Assembly: GCA_033763835.1 (NCBI GenBank)
Contig: JANRJS010000038.1
Location: forward strand, 124,001-188,000
Direction: 5' to 3'
Source: JAPKYZ01 sp033763835
GTDB taxonomy: Bacteria; Acidobacteriota; Terriglobia; Bryobacterales; Bryobacteraceae
Length of the DNA stretch: 64,000 nt
The position numbers were made by a program, and so were the translations under genes. Positions within the stretch are counted from its first letter, which is position 1. Every line of letters begins with the position of its first letter. The notes under the pieces are model-generated. The model was not told the DNA's origin. It worked only from the letters and a program-made list of their open reading frames with translations, and made no database searches. Positions 26,245 to 34,234 of the stretch are shown one piece after another.

Positions 26245-26858
26245 CGCAGATACACCATCACGGGCGTCGTCGCTTTAATGCGCGATCCGGCGGGCAGCCG
26301 GATCGGCTGCCTTAGAACGTAGACTCGCGGCTTTTTTGGCGGAGCGATGACCCAGAGTAGCGGTTCCACGGTGCCGTCGGGAAGTTCGGCGGTGACCCGG
26401 GTGGCTGCGGCGGCACGTAACGCGGTTAAAGTGTGTGCGGCGGAAAGCTTTAGCGGGGCGGTTCGGGGAACGCCGCGCGGCGCGGGCGGAGCGTCGAATT
26501 GGCGTGGCTTTTCGGGCAGCAGATTTGGATCGCCTTCGGGTGCGCCGCCCTCTACCCATTCGGCGATCAAAGTGATTTCTTCCTGCGAAAGTCCGTGGTC
26601 GGGAGCGAACTCGCCAAAGCCTTTCACCGCGCCCCAAGGCGGCATGCGGCGGCGCAGAACTTCTTCCTGTATCGCTTTAGCCCAGGGCCGCGCGAGTTCG
26701 TACCTGGAGAGATCGACCGGTGCCCCCGCGTTGTGGCAGGAGAGGCACCGGGCGTAGACGATTCGGGAGATTTCTTTAGACCAAGTGAGCTTGGTCGTGA
26801 TCGTGATGTGGGCGGCGGCCGGAATCGTAGCGATCGCCGCGATCAGCGCCGCCCGCAT
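26241..26858 (-). CDS. Exported c-type cytochrome, truncated paralogue of the adjacent copper proteins
   Basis: A 205-aa protein with a signal peptide and one haem-c site CLSCH (38-42). The downstream signature RPWAKAIQEEVLRRRMPPW and EWVEGGAPEGDP are shared with the N-terminal cytochrome domains of the three larger proteins encoded upstream. The C-terminal 90 residues do not carry the copper-ligand motifs of those proteins. It therefore looks like a paralogue that kept only the electron-transfer module, perhaps acting as their redox partner (inference). It begins 4 nt after the preceding stop and overlaps the phosphotriesterase-like start. Confidence 0.83.
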   Translation of the reverse strand: MRAALIAAIATIPAAAHITITTKLTWSKEISRIVYARCLSCHNAGAPVDLSRYELARPWAKAIQEEVLRRRMPPWGAVKGFGEFAPDHGLSQEEITLIAEWVEGGAPEGDPNLLPEKPRQFDAPPAPRGVPRTAPLKLSAAHTLTALRAAAATRVTAELPDGTVEPLLWVIAPPKKPRVYVLRQPIRLPAGSRIKATTPVMVYLR

Positions 26859-26862
26859 CGGA

Positions 26863-28134
26863 CTACTGGCCCGCGCCCGCGGCTTTTTCGGGCAACGGCA
26901 TCCGCTTCATCCAGGTCGCCGGAGTGTGGCGCGCGTCGATGGCAACGTCGAAAAAGCCGTACATCATCTCTTCCCAGCTTTGCTCGCCCCATTTGACCGT
27001 CGCCTTGGGATCGGGATTATAGGGGTTGTTCGGCGAGTTGTCGAAGTAGCCGATGGCTTCGAGCTTCATGCCGGGTTTGAGGACGATCGGCTGCTCGATC
27101 TTGTAGGTCAACTGCCAGTTGAAATCGTACTTGTTGACCTTCAGCAGCTTCTCGGTTTTGTCGCCGTCGACCAGATTCATCTCGAACGCCTTGCCGCGCA
27201 GATGCATATGCGGGAAGAAGCTCAGGAGCGTGGCGTCGTTCGGGACGCGCGACGCGCCCTTCACCTCGTAGTTGTCGGCGCCGGGCGGGATCGCGAACCC
27301 TTCGTTGCCCGCCGCCTGCGTGAGAATGCGCTCGGTGGGCGGCTCCTTCGAGAAGACCAAGCCGATCTTGGTCTTGTCTTCCGTCGATTTCTTGGTCGAA
27401 GTGTAGTGCATCTGGAACACCAGGTCCGCGCCGGCGGGCAGCAGTTTCGCTTGGTTCGGCTTCCAGATATCGGGCAGATTGCCGGGCGTATAGATGTGCA
27501 GAATTTCATTGCCGAACCCGCCGACATTCGCGCGCGTATTGCCTTCGGGGACATGCGGCGTGTAGGGGGCGACGTCGCGCAGCCACTTCGATTTCGGATC
27601 GCGAATGAAGACGACGATATGGTGGACGACGCTGCGGTCGCTGGGCCGCGCTTCCACCATATTCACCCACTTGTCTTCCTTAAGCCCGGTGGGGATAACG
27701 ATGTACTGGTAGTCGATCTTTGAATCGGCGGGAACGGGAAACGCCTTCTCCATGCCCACCACCAGATCGGGCGTGGGGATGTTCCAGCCTTCGGTGAACG
27801 TGCGCGGTGCGCGGCGGTCCTTCGCGTCGCCTTCGGGCGCGCCCGCGTCCACCCACGCGGTGATCGTCTCGATCTCGGTCTTCGACATCGACCGGTCGTT
27901 CGAAAACTTGCCGTGAGCGGAATCGGCGAACCACGGCGGCATCTTCTTCGACGCGACGGACTGCTTGATCGCCTTCGCCCAAGGCCGCACGTCTTTGTAG
28001 CTCATGAATGCCATGGGGCCGATCTCGCCCTCCCGGTGGCAGCCCTGGCAGCGGTTCATCATGATGGGTTCGACGTCTTTGTAGAACGTCGGGGTATCGG
28101 CGGCCAGCGCCGCGAGAAACAGAAGTCCGGTCAT
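26863..28134 (-). CDS. Cytochrome c/PHM-like copper monooxygenase fusion, third tandem copy
   Basis: A 423-aa exported protein: signal peptide (1-12), haem-c site CQGCH (29-33) with RPWAKAIKQSVASKKMPPW, then a two-domain copper-type-II monooxygenase-like core. Core motifs are SVVHHIVVF (His-His pair), VFQMHYT, PHMHLRG (His-x-His) and SWEEMMYG (Met), in the order of the CuH and CuM ligands of peptidylglycine hydroxylase and dopamine hydroxylase. Haem would replace ascorbate as electron donor (inference). The ATG at 28134 overlaps the previous stop as ATGA; an upstream extension of 35 codons lies inside the neighbouring gene and is rejected. Substrate unknown. Confidence 0.85.
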   Translation of the reverse strand: MTGLLFLAALAADTPTFYKDVEPIMMNRCQGCHREGEIGPMAFMSYKDVRPWAKAIKQSVASKKMPPWFADSAHGKFSNDRSMSKTEIETITAWVDAGAPEGDAKDRRAPRTFTEGWNIPTPDLVVGMEKAFPVPADSKIDYQYIVIPTGLKEDKWVNMVEARPSDRSVVHHIVVFIRDPKSKWLRDVAPYTPHVPEGNTRANVGGFGNEILHIYTPGNLPDIWKPNQAKLLPAGADLVFQMHYTSTKKSTEDKTKIGLVFSKEPPTERILTQAAGNEGFAIPPGADNYEVKGASRVPNDATLLSFFPHMHLRGKAFEMNLVDGDKTEKLLKVNKYDFNWQLTYKIEQPIVLKPGMKLEAIGYFDNSPNNPYNPDPKATVKWGEQSWEEMMYGFFDVAIDARHTPATWMKRMPLPEKAAGAGQ

Positions 28135-29372
28135 TCGCTCTTTTTCTCCGCTCGCAAGATCTTCACCGGGTCGAGCGTCTTTGGAAACGCGACGTCGAAC
28201 CAGCCGATCATCATCTCTTCCCAGCTTTGGTCTCCCCAACGCACTTCGGCCTTGGGGTCGGGATTATACGGGTTGTTGGCCGAGTTGTCGAAGTGCGCGG
28301 TGCATTCGATTCTCGTGCCTTTGGGTAACAATTTCGGCTCGGCCAGCACGTAGTAGAGCTGCCAATTGAAGTCGTATTTCGGCACGCGCAGCAGCGTTTC
28401 CGACTCGCCCGAGGGGTAGACGGCCCGGTACTCGAACGCCTTTCCGCGCAGGTGCATGTGCGGCATCATCGAGACCAATTGCGTGTCGGCGTTTAGAGTG
28501 ATTTGCGAATCGACCCGGTGATTGTCGGCCTGCGGCGGGATGACGAACTTCGAAGTGAGCGCCGCGAGCGTCATCACGCGCTCGGCGGGCGGCTCTTTCG
28601 AAAAAATCAGTCCGATGCGCGACCGGTCGGTGGCCGCCTTTCCGTTCGACGTGTAGTGAAGCTGCAGGACGATGTCCGTTCCCGCGCGCACCAGCTTCGC
28701 TTGGTCTCGAGTAAACGAACTCGGCTGGATGCCGGGCGCGTAGCCGATCAGAAGTTCGGAAGCGGCTTCGCCCTGGTTCTCGCCTTTCTTGGGGATGAAG
28801 GGCACGCCCTTCTCGCGACCGGCGAACCATTTCGATCCCGGCGGCCGCAGAAACGCGATGATGTGGTGCGTCACGGCCCGATTCCCCGGGCGCGCTTCCG
28901 CCGCCGCGACCCACTTATCTTCGGTAAAGCCGGTGGGGATGATTACGTAGGTGTACTCGATAGTCCCGGTGGCGGGGACTTCAACCGCGGCGGGCATCTC
29001 GATTTCCAGATCGGGCTTACCGATCGCCCAACCTTCCACGAAAGCTTTCGCCGGAGGAGCGTCCTTCGGATCGCCGGCGGGAGCGCCCGAGTCCGCCCAA
29101 GCGGTTAACGTGGCGATATCCGCCGCCGTCATCGTGCGGTCGTTATGGAATTTGCCGATTCCAGCTTCGGCTAGCCAAGGGGGCATCCGTTTCGCTGCGA
29201 CGGCCTGCTTAATCGCTTTCGCCCACGGGCGGGTTTGCTCGTAGGTGAGAAGCGCCATCGGAGCCGCCTCGCCGGGCCGATGACAACTTTGGCAATTCCG
29301 CTGCAAAACGGGCGCGACATCCTTGTAGAACGTCGGCGCCGCCGCCAGAAAAGCGAAAACGGCGAACGGCAT
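28131..29372 (-). CDS. Cytochrome c/PHM-like copper monooxygenase fusion, second tandem copy
   Basis: A 413-aa paralogue of its two neighbours. It has a short hydrophobic leader, the haem-c site CQSCH (27-31), then AVTHHIIAF, VLQLHYT, PHMHLRG and SWEEMMIGWF at the copper-ligand positions. It shares long identical stretches with the first copy (for example KAIKQAVAAKRMPPW), so this pair appears to be the more recent duplication. It is separated by 22 nt from the upstream copy and overlaps the downstream copy by 4 nt. All presumed metal ligands are present, so it is probably active. Confidence 0.85.
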   Translation of the reverse strand: MPFAVFAFLAAAPTFYKDVAPVLQRNCQSCHRPGEAAPMALLTYEQTRPWAKAIKQAVAAKRMPPWLAEAGIGKFHNDRTMTAADIATLTAWADSGAPAGDPKDAPPAKAFVEGWAIGKPDLEIEMPAAVEVPATGTIEYTYVIIPTGFTEDKWVAAAEARPGNRAVTHHIIAFLRPPGSKWFAGREKGVPFIPKKGENQGEAASELLIGYAPGIQPSSFTRDQAKLVRAGTDIVLQLHYTSNGKAATDRSRIGLIFSKEPPAERVMTLAALTSKFVIPPQADNHRVDSQITLNADTQLVSMMPHMHLRGKAFEYRAVYPSGESETLLRVPKYDFNWQLYYVLAEPKLLPKGTRIECTAHFDNSANNPYNPDPKAEVRWGDQSWEEMMIGWFDVAFPKTLDPVKILRAEKKSE

Positions 29373-29394
29373 GAGTTATACCTCTAACTTCAAT

Positions 29395-30720
29395 TTACTC
29401 GATGGCGCCGCTCGTGGTTTCGGGCTTTTTCGGCGGGCGCATCAACTCCATCGGATCTTTCTTCGCGTCGAAGGAGACGGAAAAGAACCCGATCATCATT
29501 TCTTCCCAGCTTTGGTCGCCCCACCGGACTTCTTTCTTGGGATCCGGGTTATAGCGGTTATTCGCCGAGTTGTCGAACCACGCCGTGGCCTCGATCTTCG
29601 ATCCGCGGGTCAAGGCGATCGGCTCCGGAAGAATGTAGCTTAGCTGCCAGTTAAAGTCCCAGCGCATCCGCAAAAGGTCCGATTTCGTGCCGTCCGGCTG
29701 CGCGAGGCGCATCTCGAACGCCTTGCCGCGATTGTGCATGTGAGGAATCAGCGAGAGTAGTTTCGCTTCGCCATGAAGGGTCATCGACGCGTCCACCTGG
29801 TGGTTGTCCGCGCCCGGAGGTATGGCGAAACGAGGATTGAACGCGGCGAGCGTCATGACTCGCTCTTTGGGCGGCTCTTTGGCGAATACCAATCCGATTT
29901 TCGATTTGTCTTCGCCGGGCGTTCCATTCGCGGTGTAGTGAAGCTGCAGAATTAGATCGGACCCGGCGGGGATCAGTTTCGCCTGGCCGGGCAGCATCAC
30001 TTCCGCCATCGCGCCCGGCGCATAGCCGATCAGAAATTCGGCTCCGAATAGTCCTTGCGGCGCTTGCCGCTGCCCGGGCTGCTTGGGAAGTTGATCCGGG
30101 GTGAAAATCTTTCCCGGCTCGGCCCCGGCGAGCCACTTCGATCCCGGCTCCCGCACGAACGCGATGATGTGGTGGTTGACGGCGCGATTTCCGGGACGAG
30201 CTTCCGCCGCCGTTACCCACTTGTCTTCCGTAAATTCAGTAGGAAGAACGACATACTGATAAACGATCTCGCCCGACGCCGGTACGTGGAAGGCTTGGGG
30301 CATCTCGAAAATCTGGTCCGGCTTGCCAATCCGCCACCCTTCGGAGAAAGTCAACGGTGGGGGCGCATCCTTTACGTCGCCCTCCGGCGCGCCTTGGTCG
30401 GCCCAGGCGGCGAGAGCCGCGATCTCGGCGGAAGTCATGGTCGGATCGTTATGAAACTTCTTCCCGAAACCGGCTTCGGCGAACCACGGCGGCATTCTTT
30501 TCGCGGCTACCGCTTGTTTGATCGCCTTCGCCCAGGGGCGCGCTTCTTTGTAGGTGAGCAGCGACATGGGCGCGGCTTCGCCCGGACGGTGGCAGCTTTG
30601 GCAGTTGCGCTGGAGAACCGGCGCGACATCCTTATGAAATGTGACCTTTTCCGTACCTGCGGCCTGAAGTCTGGCTCCCAAAATACCGATGGTAAAGACT
30701 GAAATGGCGATGGCGCGCAT
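29395..30720 (-). CDS. Cytochrome c/PHM-like copper monooxygenase fusion, first tandem copy
   Basis: A 441-aa protein and the promoter-proximal gene of the operon. A clear signal peptide (about 1-21) is followed by the haem-c site CQSCH (40-44), RPWAKAIKQAVAAKRMPPW, and the copper core with AVNHHIIAF, ILQLHYT, PHMHNRG and SWEEMMIGFF. The second His motif is HMHNRG rather than HMHLRG, a small difference from its paralogues. A GAGGGG ribosome site precedes the ATG at 30720. As an exported haem-copper protein it would act in the periplasm on small organic substrates; nothing in the sequence specifies which. Confidence 0.85.
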   Translation of the reverse strand: MRAIAISVFTIGILGARLQAAGTEKVTFHKDVAPVLQRNCQSCHRPGEAAPMSLLTYKEARPWAKAIKQAVAAKRMPPWFAEAGFGKKFHNDPTMTSAEIAALAAWADQGAPEGDVKDAPPPLTFSEGWRIGKPDQIFEMPQAFHVPASGEIVYQYVVLPTEFTEDKWVTAAEARPGNRAVNHHIIAFVREPGSKWLAGAEPGKIFTPDQLPKQPGQRQAPQGLFGAEFLIGYAPGAMAEVMLPGQAKLIPAGSDLILQLHYTANGTPGEDKSKIGLVFAKEPPKERVMTLAAFNPRFAIPPGADNHQVDASMTLHGEAKLLSLIPHMHNRGKAFEMRLAQPDGTKSDLLRMRWDFNWQLSYILPEPIALTRGSKIEATAWFDNSANNRYNPDPKKEVRWGDQSWEEMMIGFFSVSFDAKKDPMELMRPPKKPETTSGAIE

Positions 30721-30724
30721 AAAT

Positions 30725-30741
30725 CCCCTCGTTCAACTATA
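30725..30741 (-). promoter_or_regulatory. -10-like element and ribosome site of the cytochrome/copper operon
   Basis: On the minus strand TATAGT (30741-30736) lies 15 nt before the ATG, and GAGGGG (30730-30725) lies between. No good -35 at 16-18 nt was found. Confidence 0.4.
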
Positions 30742-30794
30742 CGGCGATCGACGGGGTCGCGATCCTCAAATTTTCCTAAACTTCGCCTCAGGCT

Positions 30795-30822
30795 TAAACT
30801 TCTTCTCACTGTGGGACGATAC
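30795..30822 (+). promoter_or_regulatory. Sigma-28 (FliA)-like promoter for flgM
   Basis: TAAACTTC (30795-30802), a 12-nt spacer and GACGATAC (30815-30822) match the flagellar sigma-28 pattern (TAAAGTTT, 11 nt, GCCGATAA) at 6 of 8 and 6 of 8 positions. It lies 28 nt upstream of the flgM start, where class 3 flagellar control is expected. Confidence 0.6.
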
Positions 30823-30850
30823 GGCTAGCTGAGGGCGAGGTCCCTCATTT

Positions 30851-31138
30851 ATGCAGATTAACGATTCCAATCTCAACCGGATTTCGACGCCTTACACGGG
30901 TGCGGCGGAAACGCTCCCCGGCAAGGCGGCCGCCCGTCCCGAACGGCGCGAAGGGGATGGCGCGGGGGACGGAGTCCAGATTTCCGATCTGGGCAATCTT
31001 TTGAATGGCTTACAGAGCGATTCGACGGTCCGCGAGCAGCGCATCGCCGAACTGCGCGAGCTGTACCTGGGCGGTAACTACCAAGTGGACTCGGCGAAAG
31101 TAGCCGCGGCCATCGTCGACGACGCCTTGCTCGGATAA
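30851..31138 (+). CDS. flgM: Anti-sigma-28 factor FlgM
   Basis: A 95-aa protein. The C-terminal half has the FlgM core, REQRIAELRELYLGGNY followed by QVDSAKVAAAIVDDAL, which folds on FliA and holds it inactive until export through the finished hook. The N-terminal half is disordered-looking and Gly/Arg-rich, as in the family. GAGG lies 10 nt before the ATG inside a small GAGGG/CCCTC hairpin (30831-30847) that might modulate translation. It heads a four-gene set with the hook-associated proteins, transcribed from the sigma-28-like promoter. Confidence 0.9.
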   Translation: MQINDSNLNRISTPYTGAAETLPGKAAARPERREGDGAGDGVQISDLGNLLNGLQSDSTVREQRIAELRELYLGGNYQVDSAKVAAAIVDDALLG

Positions 31139-31142
31139 CTTC

Positions 31143-31397
31143 TTGAACACACTCGCAGAATCCGCCTCTCAGATCCGCCGCCTCCTAGAGCGTAAACCGC
31201 TCAGCGGGGTGGAACGGGCGGTTCGCGAGTTGGAGCTTCTGGCCGGAGAGCTATTGGAGCGCCCAACTCCCGAAGGGCTTCCCCTCCTTCGCGACGAACT
31301 GCGGGCTTTAGGTCCGGTGCTCGCTCAAGGGGCCGCACTGGTGGGGCTGGAGAGCGCTACTCCCGTATCGGGTATGCATCTGGACGTGCGGGGCTAG
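31143..31397 (+). CDS. Short FlgN-like flagellar chaperone candidate
   Basis: An 84-aa helical protein between flgM and flgK, the usual place of flgN, which encodes the export chaperone for FlgK and FlgL. The sequence is Leu/Glu/Arg-rich and helical (ERAVRELELLAGELLERP) but shorter than typical FlgN (about 140 aa), and no diagnostic motif is visible. The start is TTG at 31143, 4 nt after flgM; no ATG is available in frame before the conserved part. Assignment rests mainly on position. Confidence 0.55.
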   Translation: MNTLAESASQIRRLLERKPLSGVERAVRELELLAGELLERPTPEGLPLLRDELRALGPVLAQGAALVGLESATPVSGMHLDVRG

Positions 31398-31402
31398 TTT
31401 CT

Positions 31403-32764
31403 ATGGGCAGCCTCTTTTCCGCCCTAAACAACGCGGCCGAAACGCTCCGGACTTACGAGCGAGCGCTCACCACATCCCAAAACAACGTCTCGAACGCTTC
31501 TACGCCCGGATTCGCCAAACAACGGGCGTCGTTCGTCGCCAAGAGATTCGAGCCGGACCGGGGTATCCTGGGCGGCGTCGAGTGGGGGCCTTCGATCTCG
31601 ACGCGCGACTTTCGCGCCGAGGCCAACGTTTGGCGACAGAGCGACAAACTCGGATTCCAGACCCAACGCAGGCAGGATTTGACGGCCGTGGAATCGCTTG
31701 CGACCGTCGCCGCCGGGGAGGGGATTCCGGGCGCGCTCGACCGGCTGTTTCAGTCCTTCTCGCAACTCTCCGTTTCCCCGAACGACGGCTCGGCGCGGCA
31801 GACGGTCTTAGACCGCGCCGGAGAACTCGCGGCGGAATTCAACCGGACTGCGCAAGGCTTCGCCGCCGCGGAGGTGGACGCCGACCGCCAGTTGCATAGC
31901 GCCGTGGCGCGCGTAAACCAACTCGGCGCACGGATCGCGGATCTGAACGCGTCGCGCCGCGCCAGCTTTTCGGGCCAAGTCGACACCGGTACCGACGCCG
32001 CTCTGCACCAGACACTCGAAGAGTTATCCCAGTACGTGAACTACACGGCGGTGGAAGCCGACGACGGCACGATCAGCGTATTTCTGGGCGGTCAGTCGCT
32101 GTTCGTCATCGGCGTGAACGCGTACGCGGTGCAAGCCGACACCTCGGGCGGTTCGGCCCAGGTGCTGTCGGCGGGTGGGGACGCGATCACGCAGTATCTG
32201 AATTCCGGTCAAATCGGCGCTTTGACCGGTTTGCGCAACACGACGCTGCCGGGTTATCGCGCGCAATTAAATGCGCTTGCGCAATCGACGGCGGACGCCA
32301 TAAACGGTCAATTGAGTTTGGGCCTGGACGCCAATGGATTGACCCCAACGGTGAACTTGTTTAGCTACACGCCGGGTTCGGCGGCGCAAACGCTGACAGT
32401 GACGCCGGGATTCACGACCGGGCAACTGGCCGCCGCCGAAGCGGGAGCGCCGGGCGGCAACGGCAATGCGATCGCGCTTGCCAATCTCGCCACCGCCAAC
32501 ATCGTGAACGGCCGCACGCTGTCGAGCGCCTACGCCGATCTGGCCTCGACGATCGGGCGGGATCTCGAATCGGCGGCGCTTGGCGAAGCCACCGCGCAAT
32601 CGCTGGTGACGCAGGCGCAAAGTTATCGCGAGGAAATTTCCGGCGTATCGCTCGACGAGGAAGCCGCATTGATGGTGCAGTACCAGCGGTCGTATCAGGC
32701 GGCCGCCCAGTTATTCCAGATCGCGAGCGAACTCACCGAGACGTTGATCAACTTGGGACGGTAA
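31403..32764 (+). CDS. flgK: Flagellar hook-associated protein 1
   Basis: A 453-aa protein with the conserved N-terminal rod/hook helix (SLFSALNNAAETLRTYERAL then SQNNVSNASTPGFAKQR) and a C-terminal helix (MVQYQRSYQAAAQLFQ). These ends pack into the hook-filament junction; the variable middle faces outward. Length is at the short end for FlgK. It starts 5 nt after the flgN-like gene and precedes flgL by 4 nt, so the junction proteins are made together. Confidence 0.93.
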   Translation: MGSLFSALNNAAETLRTYERALTTSQNNVSNASTPGFAKQRASFVAKRFEPDRGILGGVEWGPSISTRDFRAEANVWRQSDKLGFQTQRRQDLTAVESLATVAAGEGIPGALDRLFQSFSQLSVSPNDGSARQTVLDRAGELAAEFNRTAQGFAAAEVDADRQLHSAVARVNQLGARIADLNASRRASFSGQVDTGTDAALHQTLEELSQYVNYTAVEADDGTISVFLGGQSLFVIGVNAYAVQADTSGGSAQVLSAGGDAITQYLNSGQIGALTGLRNTTLPGYRAQLNALAQSTADAINGQLSLGLDANGLTPTVNLFSYTPGSAAQTLTVTPGFTTGQLAAAEAGAPGGNGNAIALANLATANIVNGRTLSSAYADLASTIGRDLESAALGEATAQSLVTQAQSYREEISGVSLDEEAALMVQYQRSYQAAAQLFQIASELTETLINLGR

Positions 32765-32768
32765 CGGC

Positions 32769-33674
32769 ATGAACTCGACGCTCCCCGTAAGCGACCGGCG
32801 GTTTCTCATCGCCCTCGAATCGATTTCGCAGCGCATGGCGAAGGCGCAAACGCAGATATCGAGCGGACTGCGGATCGCGAAACCTTCCGACGCGCCGGAC
32901 GAAGTCTCGAACCTGCTCACCGCGCGCGCGGAACTCGAACGGGTGAAAGGCATCGAGTCGAACCTTGGCCGCATCAAGTCCGAGACCGACGCCGCCGAGC
33001 AATCGCTGGCTAACTCCGTGCAGGCGATCGAGCGGCTGCGTACGCTGGCCGCGCAGACGGTAAATGGAACTCAGACCGCGGAATCCAGGGCGCAAGCCGC
33101 CACCGAAGCGGCGAATCTAATCCAGCAATTGACCGTGCAGGCGAATAGCTTTGTCGGCGGGCGCTACCTGTTTGCGGGCGACGCGGACGGCACGCAGCCT
33201 TACACCTTCGACGACGGTCCGCCGCTTACCGTAAGCGCTTACGCGGGTTCCGCAGCCACACGCCGCGCGCTGCACCCCGCGGGCGATACGTTCCCGATCG
33301 GCCTCGCCGGCGACACGATTTTTTCGAGCGCGACCGCGGGAGCCAACGCCATCGATACCGCCGTGGCCTTTCACGCGGCTCTGCTCGCCAACGACGAAGC
33401 GGGGATTACGACGGCGTTGATGGATTTGACGACCGTTGGCACGCACATGAACGACATGCTCGCCTATTACGGCGGCGTGCAAAACCGCGTGGCCGGCGCG
33501 ATCGATTTCGCGAGCCAGGCGCGAGTTCGGCTGGAAACGGAAATCAGCTCGATCGCCGACGCCGACTACACCGCGGCGATCGTCGAACTGGAGCAGGCGC
33601 AGTTTTCCCAAGAAGCGGCGTTGCAGTCGAAGTCCTACACGCCGCGCACGAGCCTGTTCGACTATTTGCGGTAG
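32769..33674 (+). CDS. flgL: Flagellar hook-associated protein 3
   Basis: A 301-aa flagellin-like protein. The N-terminal coiled coil carries the flagellin-type region AKAQTQISSGLRIAKPSDAPDE, and the C-terminus ends with a helical FSQEAALQSKSYTPRTSLFDYLR-like tail. It forms the second junction ring between hook and filament. It is the last gene of the flgM-flgN-flgK-flgL set. Its stop lies inside a GCGGTA/TACCGC hairpin shared with the convergent gene. No flagellin gene is in the window. Confidence 0.9.
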   Translation: MNSTLPVSDRRFLIALESISQRMAKAQTQISSGLRIAKPSDAPDEVSNLLTARAELERVKGIESNLGRIKSETDAAEQSLANSVQAIERLRTLAAQTVNGTQTAESRAQAATEAANLIQQLTVQANSFVGGRYLFAGDADGTQPYTFDDGPPLTVSAYAGSAATRRALHPAGDTFPIGLAGDTIFSSATAGANAIDTAVAFHAALLANDEAGITTALMDLTTVGTHMNDMLAYYGGVQNRVAGAIDFASQARVRLETEISSIADADYTAAIVELEQAQFSQEAALQSKSYTPRTSLFDYLR

Positions 33675-33683
33675 CCTTACCGC
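33668..33683. terminator. Hairpin spanning both convergent stop codons
   Basis: GCGGTA-GCCT-TACCGC forms a 6-bp stem with a 4-nt loop and contains the stop codons of flgL (plus) and the truncated membrane protein (minus). No U-run follows on either strand, so termination is only a possibility. Confidence 0.35.
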
Positions 33684-34234
33684 GGGACAACCGCGCGCAC
33701 TTCGCGGCCCGAGCGCAAATCGCGGCGCGTCACTTCCCAGGCGTTCTCCACCGGGATTACTTGCGTCACCGGCCACCGCATGCCGCGCGCTCGGGCGAAT
33801 TCCGCCGTCTGTTCGAACTTCTCGATCGCGGCTCGTTCTTCGGGTGGGTAGTACGTTTCGCCCGCTTCGGGATCGAATTGCGACCACAATTCGACCGGTA
33901 CTTCCTGAATCAACGCGGGCGTCTCGACCAATCCGCGGAAGGCCAGCGGGTTCCACGCATCGGGAATTGCGGCGACGCGCTTCGGGGCGCGGCCTTCATA
34001 GACGCGCGCTTCGAGCGTCGCGATCGCGCGTGTGTGGCAAACGTAGCGCACTCCACACCAAATCGCGATCAATCCCAGGCCCACGACCCAAGGCGCGCTG
34101 GAACTCCGCCGAGGCGCACCGATCTCGGAGCCGACCAATCGCGAGAGAAGCGGCGCGGCGACACACAAGAACGCGATGACGCCGATCCATGGGTCGGGGA
34201 CGGGGAACGGGTCGAGCGCGGCGGGAAGATCCAT
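33677..34234 (-). CDS. C-terminal part of a YdjM/LexA-regulated-type metal-dependent hydrolase, N-terminally truncated
   Basis: A 185-aa protein with two hydrophobic segments followed by a soluble tail. The sequence VPDPWIGVIAFLCVAAPLLSRLVGSEIG and AIPDAWNPLAFRGLVET resembles the C-terminal half of the YdjM-type membrane metal-dependent hydrolases, which normally begin with about 120 further residues holding the His-rich metal site. That part is absent: upstream of the ATG at 34234 the DNA is the lipid kinase gene, whose stop overlaps this start (TGATG). It is either a degraded remnant or a short derivative without the hydrolase site. The comparison is from memory of the family and is moderate in confidence. 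Confidence 0.55.
   Translation of the reverse strand: MDLPAALDPFPVPDPWIGVIAFLCVAAPLLSRLVGSEIGAPRRSSSAPWVVGLGLIAIWCGVRYVCHTRAIATLEARVYEGRAPKRVAAIPDAWNPLAFRGLVETPALIQEVPVELWSQFDPEAGETYYPPEERAAIEKFEQTAEFARARGMRWPVTQVIPVENAWEVTRRDLRSGREVRAVVPR

Noticed and set aside
26785..27723. 312-codon open frame on the plus strand
   Set aside because: Antisense to the third copper-monooxygenase paralogue, with no ribosome site or family match.
30851..33674. Complete flagellar gene cluster
   Set aside because: Only flgM, an flgN-like gene, flgK and flgL are present; no other rod, basal-body, export or filament genes adjoin them.
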